From Thioglobus_A sp964344985 (GTDB lineage Bacteria > Pseudomonadota > Gammaproteobacteria > PS1 > Pseudothioglobaceae), in the NCBI GenBank assembly GCA_964344985.1, contig CAYFPI010000006.1, positions 19,506 to 83,505 on the forward strand: a stretch of DNA of 64,000 bases. The letters run 5' to 3'. Every line of letters starts with the position of its first letter. Position 1 is the first letter of the stretch. Both the position numbers and the translations under genes were made by a program. The notes under the pieces are model-generated. The model worked only from the letters and a program-made list of their open reading frames with translations. It did no database searches and had not been told where the DNA came from. Shown piece by piece: positions 54,671 through 62,915 of the stretch.

Positions 54671-55183
54671 ATGATTATTACCATAGACGCTAGCGCTAAA
54701 GAGCGCAAATCCGCTAAAGCAGCACATGAGTTATTTACGCTAAATACCATTGTTGTTCATATTTTTTTAACCCTAGGCCTTATCAAGGTTTTTGGTACAG
54801 GCATGGATGTGGCAATTAGCACTTCCATTATTCTATCGCTATTTATTATTGCCTATACTTATATGCGCACCAAAAAGGCAAAAACTCAAGATGTTCGTTT
54901 GGTGTATCTACATTGGCAGCTTTCGCTTAATCGCTATAAATTATTGATTGGTGCTTATATTTTTTACTTTTTAATTTCTGTTGTGGGCTTGCTGCTTGGC
55001 TCAGATGCGCCTGCTAGTATGGATGGTGTTAGTATTGTTAGCTCGATCATGACACTTCTAGGCGTGGTGCCATTATTCTTTGTTGTGCTGGTATCGGTGG
55101 TGCTTGGTTCNNNNNNNNNNTCGATGTTTAATGCTGGGCGTGGAGAAATTGACAAAAAACATGCAGAGAAATATCCTGAGTAG
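54671..55183 (+). CDS. Multi-pass membrane protein, unknown, with assembly gap
   Basis: About 170 aa with four membrane segments at roughly 24-42, 46-64, 92-110 and 122-146. Ten Ns (55111-55120) lie near the end of the last helix, so the C-terminus (ending KKHAEKYPE) may be misplaced. No family was recognised. Its stop codon overlaps the GTG start of thiL (TAGTG), so it is co-translated with it. Confidence 0.7.
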   Translation: MIITIDASAKERKSAKAAHELFTLNTIVVHIFLTLGLIKVFGTGMDVAISTSIILSLFIIAYTYMRTKKAKTQDVRLVYLHWQLSLNRYKLLIGAYIFYFLISVVGLLLGSDAPASMDGVSIVSSIMTLLGVVPLFFVVLVSVVLGXXXXSMFNAGRGEIDKKHAEKYPE

Positions 55184-56109
55184 TGGGAGAGTTTTCTTTA
55201 ATCAACCAATACTTTAATTGGCATAATGATTCTGTTGATTTAGGTGTTGGAGATGATTGTGCACTGATCAGTATTGATCCTAATCAACAATTAGCTACCA
55301 GTGTAGATACACTAATTGAAGATGTTCATTTTCCTAAAAATACCAATCCAAGTGATATTGCTTATAAGGCTTTAGCAGTTAATTTAAGTGATCTAGCAGC
55401 CATGGGTGCTACCCCTAAATATTTCACCTTAGCATTAACATTGCCCAGTAAAGATGAATCTTGGTTGTGTAATTTTTCAAATTCTTTAAAAAGTTTAGCA
55501 CAAAAACATCAAATAACTTTAGCAGGGGGTGACACCACCAAGGGCAAATTAAGTATTAGTATCAATGTTACAGGTGTGGTGGATAAAGGCAAGGCACTAC
55601 TTAGGTCTGGCGCTAAAGTTGGCGATATTATTTTTGTCTCTAATACGATTGGTGATGCAGCTCTAGCATGGAAGCAATTGCAAGATGATAAAGTACCGAG
55701 CGAGGAATTGCTTAAGCAATTTAATACACCAGATCCACAAGTGTTATTAGGTCAAAAACTCTTAGGTGTTGCAAATAGTTGTATCGATATTTCCGACGGA
55801 TTAGAGCAAGATTTGTCTCACATATTAAAACACTCTAACGTAGGCGCAACTCTTAATCTTACCGACATCCCGATGAGCGATGAAGTTCTGACCTATGTTG
55901 AAGAAACAAAAGATTGGTGTTTACCACTCGCCGGTGGTGATGACTATGAATTGTGTTTTACAGTTAGTCAGAGTAAATTAAAAGCAGTTGAAAAAATAGA
56001 GGCTGAACTTGGTGTGTCGTTAAGCCCAATTGGCATTATTACTAAAAAGTTAGGCATTGAAAGGCTAGCAATGTTTGATGAAGATTGTCAGCCATACCAG
56101 CATTTTTAA
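55183..56109 (+). CDS. thiL: Thiamine-monophosphate kinase
   Basis: Kinase of 308 aa that makes thiamine diphosphate. The start is GTG 55183 (GEFSLINQYF). Key segments are LGVGDDCALI near 21, ATSVDTLIEDVHFP, LSDLAAMGATPKY and AGGDDYELCF near 250. nusB and ribE, its usual upstream partners, are not here. It serves dxs and other TPP enzymes. Confidence 0.95.
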   Translation: MGEFSLINQYFNWHNDSVDLGVGDDCALISIDPNQQLATSVDTLIEDVHFPKNTNPSDIAYKALAVNLSDLAAMGATPKYFTLALTLPSKDESWLCNFSNSLKSLAQKHQITLAGGDTTKGKLSISINVTGVVDKGKALLRSGAKVGDIIFVSNTIGDAALAWKQLQDDKVPSEELLKQFNTPDPQVLLGQKLLGVANSCIDISDGLEQDLSHILKHSNVGATLNLTDIPMSDEVLTYVEETKDWCLPLAGGDDYELCFTVSQSKLKAVEKIEAELGVSLSPIGIITKKLGIERLAMFDEDCQPYQHF

Positions 56110-56113
56110 ATTT

Positions 56114-56220
56114 TCAAGTATTTTTTTTTGCCACAAGATGAATTTTGAAATTATGAAAGTAGTTTAGTTGAATCTAAATGACTGAATAATTTTAAAATCC
56201 AACATAGTGGATAGAAAAAG
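56114..56220. repeat. Palindromic intergenic repeat, copy 2
   Basis: In reverse orientation this matches copy 1 (26273-26380) along its length. The clearest block is 14 bases TTTTAAAATCCAAC at 56190-56203, identical to the complement of 26293-26306, and the order of the other blocks (CAAGTATTTTT, then an AAATTATGAAAG-like block, then TGACTGAATAAT) is kept. It lies between convergent thiL and dksA. Confidence 0.65.
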
Positions 56221-56225
56221 ACAAA

Positions 56226-56338
56226 TTCCAAATATTTTTCCCTTTCTGTGAGGCATCTTTTTTTTTAAATACGAAGGAGTGTAGGTAGATCTATATGACT
56301 AAGTATTTTAAAAAAATAACAAAAGAGAAGGGTAAAAG
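56226..56338. repeat. Palindromic intergenic repeat, copy 3
   Basis: This directly follows copy 2 in the same orientation and resembles the complement of copy 1, best over AAATACGAAGGAGTGTAGGT (56268-56287) and onward to ACTAAGTATTTTAAAA. It is more diverged than copy 2. Together with copy 2 it fills almost all the 239 bp between thiL and dksA, which contain no gene. Confidence 0.6.
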
Positions 56339-56348
56339 ATTCAGGAAT

Positions 56349-56777
56349 TTAGACTTCTTTGCGCTCTGCAATGGTTTTACAATCTATACATTCATCCGCA
56401 GTAGGGCGAGCTTCTAATCTAATTAAAGCGATTTCAGCGCCACAGGTCTTGCAGTATCCATAGTCACCTAATTCAATAGTGTGTAATGTTTTGTCAATTT
56501 TGTTAATAAGCTTACGTTCACGATCGCGCGTTCTAAGCTCTAAGGCAAACTCTTCTTCAAGTGTTGCTCTGTCGTTAATGTCTGCAACCTGTGTTGCCTC
56601 TTCTTGAATGTGGTTAATGGTTGATTCAGCATCACTTACTAGCTGTTCACGCCACGCATTAAGCTTTGCCTTGAAATGATCAAGCTGAGCCTCATTCATA
56701 AACTCCTCACCATCTTTTGGCTCGTAGTTTGGAAAGTCTTGATAATCTGTTTGCGACATAGCGGTGTAATAATTCAA
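56349..56777 (-). CDS. dksA: RNA polymerase-binding transcription factor DksA
   Basis: Works with ppGpp in the stringent response. The 142 aa protein has a coiled-coil with tip acids D66 and D69 (ADINDRATLEEEF) and a C4 zinc finger C109, C112, C130, C133. ATG may instead be residue 7 (MSQTDYQDF), which is nearer to the family start. With the rpoZ gene at 42 kb it supplies the ppGpp-binding surfaces of RNA polymerase. Confidence 0.96.
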   Translation of the reverse strand: MNYYTAMSQTDYQDFPNYEPKDGEEFMNEAQLDHFKAKLNAWREQLVSDAESTINHIQEEATQVADINDRATLEEEFALELRTRDRERKLINKIDKTLHTIELGDYGYCKTCGAEIALIRLEARPTADECIDCKTIAERKEV

Positions 56778-56850
56778 AAAAAATACGTTTATACCTAAAC
56801 TACTTTAAAATAGCAATTTATTTTTAACATTTTTTATTATAAATTTTATT

Positions 56851-57612
56851 ATGGCATTAGAAGCATTAATTTTTGACGTAGACGGAACCCTTGCAAACAC
56901 AGAGAGGGATGGTCATTTAGTGGCATTTAACATTGCTTTTGAAGAGTTAGGTCTAGATTGGTATTGGACAAATGAAATGTATCATGAACTTTTGGATGTA
57001 ACCGGTGGTCAATTACGCATTAAACATTATTTAAAAAATTACAAACCAGACTTTACGCATGATGATTTGGATAATTTTGTCGCTTCGATTCACAAGCTAA
57101 AAACCAGTATTTATGTTCGTTTAATGGATGAGGGGGCGGTACCACTGCGTCCTGGTGTTGAAAGGCTTTTTAACGAAGCTAGAGAGTCTGGTTTGCGCTT
57201 AGCAATTGCCACGACCACTACACCCGCTAATGTTGATGCACTCATTGCCAATACACTTGGCAAGGAGGCGTTGGATTGGTTTGAAGTTATTGGTGCGGGC
57301 GATATTGTGCCAAAGCTAAAACCAGCAGGAGATATCTATACTTATGTTCTTGATAAAATGAATCTAGATTCATCAAAGTGCCTGGCATTTGAAGATTCAA
57401 AAAATGGCATTATTGCTGCAACAGAAGCTGGTTTAAAAACCGTTATCACTGTTAATGAATACACAGACACGCATCCTTTTGACGGAGCGCTTGTGGTGCT
57501 TAGCAATTTGGGTGAAAAAGACAAGCCATTTACCATGATTGAAGGTGATCAAACAGATGCAAGTTATGTGGATGTAGAGTATTTGCAGGAGTTGCATGCA
57601 AAGCATTGTTGA
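56851..57612 (+). CDS. cbbY: CbbY-type HAD phosphatase
   Basis: Haloacid dehalogenase phosphatase of 253 aa with nucleophile D9 and acid D11 in FDVDGTLANTERDGH, and ATTTTPANV and KPAGDIY motifs. The family removes xylulose-1,5-bisphosphate, an inhibitor of RuBisCO, so it is common in Calvin-cycle autotrophs. No other Calvin gene is in the window, so autotrophy is a weak inference. It overlaps ilvA by 17 bp. Confidence 0.85.
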   Translation: MALEALIFDVDGTLANTERDGHLVAFNIAFEELGLDWYWTNEMYHELLDVTGGQLRIKHYLKNYKPDFTHDDLDNFVASIHKLKTSIYVRLMDEGAVPLRPGVERLFNEARESGLRLAIATTTTPANVDALIANTLGKEALDWFEVIGAGDIVPKLKPAGDIYTYVLDKMNLDSSKCLAFEDSKNGIIAATEAGLKTVITVNEYTDTHPFDGALVVLSNLGEKDKPFTMIEGDQTDASYVDVEYLQELHAKHC

Positions 57613-59089
57613 TCTAGCTGACAATTCACAAGTCTATGATGTAGCAACGATTACGCCACTATCTCTGGCGAGTCAATTATCTACGCGTAGTGGCAATAAA
57701 ATATACTTTAAACGAGAAGATGAATTAGCCATTCATGCGTTTAAATTACGTGGCGCCTATCAAAAAATATCCAGTTTATCGGATGAGCAAAAGCGCCGCG
57801 GTGTTGTTGCCTCAAGTGCAGGTAACCATGCACAAGGCGTGGCATTGTCAGCTAAAAAATTGGGTATTGACGCCATTATTGTTATGCCAATGTCTACACC
57901 TAAGATTAAGGTTAATGCAGTTGAAGAGCTAGGCGCTAAAGTAGTGTTGCATGGCGATGTGTATGATGATGCTTATCAATATGCAAAAACATTAGAGCAA
58001 GACCAAAACTTGGTGTTTATTCATCCGTATGACGATATTGAAGTTATGGCAGGCCAAGCAACCATTGCTAAAGAGCTATTAGATCAACTTCCAAGTATGG
58101 ACAAGGTGTTTATTCCTGTTGGCGGCGGCGGTTTGATTGCTGGTATGGCAACTTATATTAAACACTATGCGCCACATATTAAAGTAATCGGTGTAGAGCC
58201 AGAAGACTCCCCAACACTTTATCAAGCACTAAAACAAGGTGAGCGAGTGGTGTTATCTGAAGTAGGGCGCTTTGCTGATGGTGTGGCAGTTAAACAAATT
58301 GGCGAAAAAACCTATCCAATCGCCAAGCAAGTGGTGGATGAAGTGGTGTTGGTAAGCAATGATGAGATTTGTGCAGCTATCAAGGATATTTATGAAGACA
58401 TGCGCTCAATTTCTGAACCAGCAGGCGCACTAGCCACAGCAGGTGTTAAAAAGTACATTGAAACCCATAAGCTGAGTGATGAAAAAATAGTCTCAGTTAT
58501 TTCTGGTGCTAATGTTAATTTTGATCGTCTGCGCTACATCTCAGAGCGTGCCGATTTGGGTGAGCACAATGAAGCTATTATCGCGGTTACCATTGATGAA
58601 AAACCGGGAAGTTTTTTAAATTTTTGCCAGTTGTTAGAAAACCATTCAATTACTGAATTTAATTACCGTTATGGTGCCAAAGATCAGGCGCGCATTTTTG
58701 TAGGTGTTGCGCTTAACGAAGGTTTGGCTGAAAAGAAAAAGTTACTTGAGAAATTATCTAACTCTTTTGATGTGCTAGACATGAGTGATAATTCAATTGC
58801 AAAAACTCATATTCGTTATATGGTGGGCGGTCGTGCTGATTGTGAAAATGAGGTGCTGTATCGTTTTGAATTTCCAGAGCGACCAGGTGCGCTATTAAAC
58901 TTCCTTAAAAAAATTGGCAGTAAATGGAACATTACCTTGTTTCATTATCGAAATCATGGCGCTGATTTTGGTCGTGTTTTGATTGGTTTGCAATCAAGTG
59001 ATATAGATAAGCTTGAACAAAGTTTTGATGAGTTAGGATATTTTTATCAAAATGAAACCAACAACAAAGCCTATCAATATTTCTTGTAG
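57596..59089 (+). CDS. ilvA: Threonine deaminase (biosynthetic)
   Basis: PLP enzyme of 497 aa for isoleucine synthesis. The PLP lysine is K50 in HAFKLRGAYQ, the phosphate-binding loop is GGGGLIAGM, and two ACT-like regulatory domains lie at about 325-400 and 415-497, as in feedback-inhibited IlvA. It begins within cbbY and ends inside the start of rimI (38 bp overlap). Confidence 0.96.
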   Translation: MQSIVDLADNSQVYDVATITPLSLASQLSTRSGNKIYFKREDELAIHAFKLRGAYQKISSLSDEQKRRGVVASSAGNHAQGVALSAKKLGIDAIIVMPMSTPKIKVNAVEELGAKVVLHGDVYDDAYQYAKTLEQDQNLVFIHPYDDIEVMAGQATIAKELLDQLPSMDKVFIPVGGGGLIAGMATYIKHYAPHIKVIGVEPEDSPTLYQALKQGERVVLSEVGRFADGVAVKQIGEKTYPIAKQVVDEVVLVSNDEICAAIKDIYEDMRSISEPAGALATAGVKKYIETHKLSDEKIVSVISGANVNFDRLRYISERADLGEHNEAIIAVTIDEKPGSFLNFCQLLENHSITEFNYRYGAKDQARIFVGVALNEGLAEKKKLLEKLSNSFDVLDMSDNSIAKTHIRYMVGGRADCENEVLYRFEFPERPGALLNFLKKIGSKWNITLFHYRNHGADFGRVLIGLQSSDIDKLEQSFDELGYFYQNETNNKAYQYFL

Positions 59090-59512
59090 AGTTTGTCAAA
59101 ATACAGATCTTGATAGTATAGTTGCTATTGAGAATCTGGCTTATGAATCGCCTTGGTCCAAACTAAAGTTTAACGACTCACTTAATAACCCAAACATTTT
59201 AGCGAGCGTTATTTTGCTTGATCAAAAAATAGTGGGTTATTTGTTTGCGCTTAATTCTTTAGAGTTTGTTGATATATTGAATATTTGTATTCATCCAAAA
59301 TACCAGCACCAAGGTTTAGGCAAACGGTTGTATACTGATTTTATTCAAAAAGTAAAAAAACCTCAGCAAGTTCGGTATTTCTAGAGGTAAGGGAGTCGAA
59401 TAACGTTGCCATTGATTTTTATCAATCTCTAGGTTTTGAGCATATCGACATACGTAAAAAATACTATTCAAACAGCGAGAATGCTAAAATACTACGTTTG
59501 CAAATAAAGTAA
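59052..59512 (+). pseudogene. rimI: Ribosomal protein acetyltransferase RimI, frameshifted
   Basis: GNAT family, acetylates the N-terminus of ribosomal protein S18. The first frame (MKPTTKPINISCRVCQNTDL onward, with IHPKYQHQGLGKRLYTDF) stops at 59384, but the next frame continues with FLEVRESNNVAIDFYQSLGF to TAA 59510-59512, which is exactly the expected C-terminal half. Adding one base to the run of seven A at 59354-59360 restores VKKTSASSVFLEVRESN, a perfect family read. The break is either a homopolymer sequencing error or a real slip. It is not proof of a dead gene. Confidence 0.82.
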
Positions 59513-59549
59513 TTATTTGCCAATATTTGATTTATTTACCTAGCATTTT

Positions 59550-61769
59550 ATGTCGCACAATTCCAAAATTATTTACACATTAACCGATGAAGCGCCTGCA
59601 CTAGCAACCGCCTCATTACTTCCAATTATTAAAGCGTTTACAGGTGCTGCAGATATAGCAGTTGAAACTCGTGATATATCATTAGCGGGCCGCATACTGG
59701 CTAATTTTTCTAATAGGTTAACTGTAGATCAACAAACTGGAGACGCTCTAAGTGAGCTGGGCCAAATTGCAAAATTGTCAGAAGCTAACATTGTTAAATT
59801 GCCAAATATCAGCGCTTCCATTCCACAGCTAGAAGCAGCTATTGCCGAGCTTCAAACACATGGTTATGACATTCCAAATTATCCTTCCAATCCTCAAAGT
59901 GAAGAAGATAAAGCTAACAAGGTTACTTTTGCTAAAGTATTGGGTAGTGCTGTAAACCCGGTATTACGTGAAGGTAATTCAGATCGTCGAGCGCCTTTAT
60001 CGGTTAAAAGTTATGCCAAGAAAAATCCTCATTCGATGGGAACATGGTCGGCTGATTCTAAAACCATGGTAGCCAGTATGACTGAAGGTGACTTTTACGG
60101 TTCTGAAAAATCAACAACCATTAACAAAGAATCTCAGTTTAGTATTCAATTTGAAGCGTCTGATGGCGCGGTACAGGAGTTAAAGGCATTGGCCCCATTG
60201 CAAGAGGGTGAAGTGATCGATGCCTCTGTTATGAGTCAATCTTCTTTAAGGGGTTTTTTGTCTGACTCCATTGCTCAAGCAAAAGAGGAAAATATTTTAT
60301 TCTCTGTGCATATGAAAGCCACCATGATGAAGGTTTCTGACCCGATTATTTTTGGCCAGGCAGTAAGTGTATTTTTTAAAGACGTTTTTGATAAGCATGC
60401 GAGCATTTTTGCAGAATTGGACATTAGTGCTAATAATGGCTTAGGTGATGTTCTAACCAAAATTAAAGCATTAGATTCTAAAAAACAAGCAGAGATTGAA
60501 GCTGATATTCAAGCGGTATATAACAAGCAACCCGATGTTGCCATGGTTGATTCTGACAAAGGTATTACTAATTTAAACACTCCAAGCGACGTTATTGTTG
60601 ATGCATCTATGCCAGCCATGATTCGTAGTTCTGGAAAAATGTGGAACAAAGGCGGTGAGTTACAAGACACAATGGCAGTAATTCCTGATCGTTCATATGC
60701 GGGTGTTTTTAAACAAACTATTGAGTTTTGTAAAACCCATGGTGCATTTGACCCTACCACTATGGGTTCTGTTTCAAACGTTGGCCTAATGGCACAAAAA
60801 GCGCAAGAATACGGCTCTCATGATAAAACTTTTCAAATACCTTCAGCAGGCGTGGTGCGTGTCATTTCAGATGATAACGAAACACTGCTTGAGCAGACTG
60901 TAGAGTCGGGTGATATCTTCCGCATGTGTCAAGTTAAGGACGCACCTATTCAAGACTGGGTTAAGCTAGCTGTAAATCGCGCTAGAACAACAAACTCTCC
61001 TGCAATTTTTTGGTTAGATGAAAATCGTGCACATGACAGTCAAATTATTAAAAAAGTTAATAAATACTTGCTTGAACACGATACGTCATCTCTAGATATT
61101 CAAATCATGTCGCCAGAAAAAGCCACTCAATTTACACTTGAACGCGTGAAAGAGGGTAGTGATGTAATTTCANNNNNNNNNNGAGATTACTTAACAGATT
61201 TATTTCCAATATTGGAACTTGGAACAAGTGCAAAAATGTTGTCTATTGTGCCGCTAATGAATGGTGGTGGTTTGTTCGAGACTGGCGCAGGCGGTTCTGC
61301 CCCTAAGCATGTTCAGCAATTAACCACTGAAAATCATCTGCGTTGGGATTCATTGGGTGAATTTTTAGCACTGGCCGTTTCATTGGAGCATTTATCTGCC
61401 ACGTTTGATATGCCTAAAGCACAAATATTAGCAACTGCACTGGATGATGCAACTGCTCAGTTTCTAGACAACAACAAATCACCATCGCGAAAAGTTGGAG
61501 AGCTTGATAATCGTGGTAGTCATTTTTATCTTGCTATGTATTGGGCCGAGGCGCTAGCAACTCAAACACAAGACTCTGAATTGCAAGATCAATTCACACC
61601 AGTGGCAAAATCTTTGTCTGATAATGAGTCGGTTATTATTTCTGAATTAAATAAAGCCCAAGGTGTATTAGTAGATTTGGGCGGGTATTATCAGCCTAAT
61701 CCAGAATTAGTTACTAAGGTGATGCGACCAAGTGCTACCCTAAATTCAATCATTGATTCTATATCATAG
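59550..61769 (+). CDS. icd: Monomeric NADP-dependent isocitrate dehydrogenase, with assembly gap
   Basis: Single-chain IDH of about 739 aa, unrelated in length to the dimeric form. Family segments include GTWSADSKTMVASMTEGDF (near 164), and after the gap DYLTDLFPILELGTSAKM and NGGGLFETGAGGSAPKHVQQ. The ten Ns at 61173-61182 hide the short segment between DVIS and DYLTDL; relatives have seven residues there (VTGNVLR), which fits 19 missing bases and keeps the frame. It supplies 2-oxoglutarate and NADPH. Confidence 0.94.
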   Translation: MSHNSKIIYTLTDEAPALATASLLPIIKAFTGAADIAVETRDISLAGRILANFSNRLTVDQQTGDALSELGQIAKLSEANIVKLPNISASIPQLEAAIAELQTHGYDIPNYPSNPQSEEDKANKVTFAKVLGSAVNPVLREGNSDRRAPLSVKSYAKKNPHSMGTWSADSKTMVASMTEGDFYGSEKSTTINKESQFSIQFEASDGAVQELKALAPLQEGEVIDASVMSQSSLRGFLSDSIAQAKEENILFSVHMKATMMKVSDPIIFGQAVSVFFKDVFDKHASIFAELDISANNGLGDVLTKIKALDSKKQAEIEADIQAVYNKQPDVAMVDSDKGITNLNTPSDVIVDASMPAMIRSSGKMWNKGGELQDTMAVIPDRSYAGVFKQTIEFCKTHGAFDPTTMGSVSNVGLMAQKAQEYGSHDKTFQIPSAGVVRVISDDNETLLEQTVESGDIFRMCQVKDAPIQDWVKLAVNRARTTNSPAIFWLDENRAHDSQIIKKVNKYLLEHDTSSLDIQIMSPEKATQFTLERVKEGSDVISXXXXDYLTDLFPILELGTSAKMLSIVPLMNGGGLFETGAGGSAPKHVQQLTTENHLRWDSLGEFLALAVSLEHLSATFDMPKAQILATALDDATAQFLDNNKSPSRKVGELDNRGSHFYLAMYWAEALATQTQDSELQDQFTPVAKSLSDNESVIISELNKAQGVLVDLGGYYQPNPELVTKVMRPSATLNSIIDSIS

Positions 61770-61790
61770 TATTATGCTCTACTAATAGTG

Positions 61791-61818
61791 TTGCATATAG
61801 GTTGTAGTGGCGTATGAT
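61791..61818 (+). promoter_or_regulatory. Probable promoter of repeat-protein gene 1
   Basis: TTGCAT (61791-61796) and TATGAT (61813-61818) are 16 bp apart. The leader that follows has a stem TAGTTAT (61829-61835) / ATAACTA (61850-61856) near its predicted 5' end. Confidence 0.5.
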
Positions 61819-61887
61819 GAGCTACAGGTAGTTATTAACTTAACTGCTTATAACTATATATAAAAAATAACTCTTAGAGGAGAAACA

Positions 61888-62430
61888 ATGAAAAACGTAA
61901 CAAAAGTTGTAGCAATTGCTACAGTGATGGCGGCTGCAACTGCTTCTGCAGGTTGGGGTAATAATAACGGCTGGGGCAACAATAATAATGGTTGGGGCAC
62001 AGGTAATGGTTTAACCAACTGGGGTCCTTTTGACGGTGGCTCAAACATGGGTCCTTTCTCAGGTGGAAACAACTGGGGTCCATTTACTGGTGGAAACAAC
62101 ATGGGTCCATTTAACGGTGGCTCAAACATGGGTCCATTTAATGGTGCTCAAAACTGGGGTCCAATGTCAAACAACAACGACATGAACAACGATTCAGACT
62201 GGGGTTTCCATTACAACAACAAGAACACGACTAAGAACGTTTCTCGAGGAGCAGCGGATGGTAGTGCTGTTGGTAAGGCAGATGCAATCGTTAAAGGTGT
62301 AGCTGATGCTTACGCTAAGGGTACAGCTGATGGTTTTGCTAAAGGTCAAGCTGATGCATACGCTAAAGGTTATGCTGATGGTAAAGCAGCAGGTACAGCT
62401 GATTCACGTGATCAGGTGATTGCTAAGTAG
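61888..62430 (+). CDS. Secreted Gly/Asn/Trp-rich repeat protein 1, sulfur-globule-protein-like
   Basis: 180 aa, no cysteine. After a signal peptide (1-21) and an Asn/Gly/Trp stretch, six 9-residue repeats run from 44 to 97 (NWGPFDGGS, NMGPFSGGN and so on). A conserved link DMNNDSDWGFHYNNKN (98-113) leads to about six 8-residue Ala-Asp repeats from 123 (ADAYAKGT, ADGFAKGQ, ADAYAKGY). The Asn/Gly/aromatic bias and lack of cysteine recall sulfur globule envelope proteins, but no homology is proven. The ribosome site AGAGGAG is strong. It is the first of three tandem paralogues. Confidence 0.75.
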   Translation: MKNVTKVVAIATVMAAATASAGWGNNNGWGNNNNGWGTGNGLTNWGPFDGGSNMGPFSGGNNWGPFTGGNNMGPFNGGSNMGPFNGAQNWGPMSNNNDMNNDSDWGFHYNNKNTTKNVSRGAADGSAVGKADAIVKGVADAYAKGTADGFAKGQADAYAKGYADGKAAGTADSRDQVIAK

Positions 62431-62478
62431 GTTACCACTCGTAAACTATTAATATTAATTAGTAGTTAAAAGTAGAAG

Positions 62479-62501
62479 CCACCCCTTGGGGTGGTTTTTT
62501 T
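62479..62501 (+). terminator. Terminator of repeat-protein gene 1
   Basis: CCACC-CCTTGG-GGTGG followed by seven T residues. Its 3' half is also the left arm of a longer palindrome (next entry). Confidence 0.85.
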
Positions 62502-62545
62502 ATAATTACCTATATATATGTATAGGTAATTATAAAAAAAACCAC
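62491..62545. repeat. Long palindrome overlapping the terminator
   Basis: GTGGTTTTTTTATAATTACC (from 62491) and its complement (62525-62544, with one extra A) form an almost perfect stem of about 24 bp, with a loop of about 6-7 bases. It would compete with the terminator hairpin, or act as a terminator from the other side. Confidence 0.65.
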
Positions 62546-62801
62546 AATAAAGATACCGATTCTTATTTTTTCTAAATTTTTTAAAATTAAGCGCTTGTTA
62601 AGGTGTTTTTTAACAAAATGAGCTTAAAAAACAGCATTTTTTCTTAAAAATAAGTGGTTTTTTTTATAAATTTTAGCTATTTTTCCCTTATTTTTCATAT
62701 ATTTTCATTTTTTTTAAAATTTTATATATAAATTAAATCATTAAAAATCAATAACTTATGCTATTAATTTTGATATTGGTTAAATCTATATAAGAATATT
62801 A
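62546..62801. other. AT-rich gene-free spacer
   Basis: About 250 bp, extremely AT-rich, with repeated T and A tracts and no reading frame or ribosome site that I can support. A-tract curvature just upstream of the strong promoter at 62802 could raise its activity (UP-element-like); this is inference. Confidence 0.5.
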
Positions 62802-62829
62802 TTGACTTCTAATATAGTTACTGTATAAT
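62802..62829 (+). promoter_or_regulatory. Strong sigma-70 promoter of repeat-protein gene 2
   Basis: TTGACT (62802-62807) and a perfect TATAAT (62824-62829) are 16 bp apart. The predicted start is near 62836. Confidence 0.8.
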
Positions 62830-62839
62830 ACGCACCTAT

Positions 62840-62857
62840 CAAGAGAACATACTCTTG
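62840..62857 (+). promoter_or_regulatory. 5' leader hairpin of repeat-protein gene 2
   Basis: CAAGAG-AACATA-CTCTTG is a 6 bp stem beginning a few bases from the predicted transcript start. A second CACC/GGTG stem follows at about 62867-62885. Such 5' hairpins stabilise abundant mRNAs in other bacteria. Confidence 0.5.
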
Positions 62858-62915
62858 CAAATAAAACACCTCAATTATGGTGGTGTTGAATATAAAAATA
62901 ATCTAGGAGATTAAC

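Noticed and set aside
61854..62129. Open frame on the minus strand with Pro-rich repeats (also at 62996-63187 and 63747-63962)
   Set aside because: These are antisense shadows of the 27 bp repeats of the plus-strand secreted proteins; no ribosome site, and composition fully explained by the other strand.
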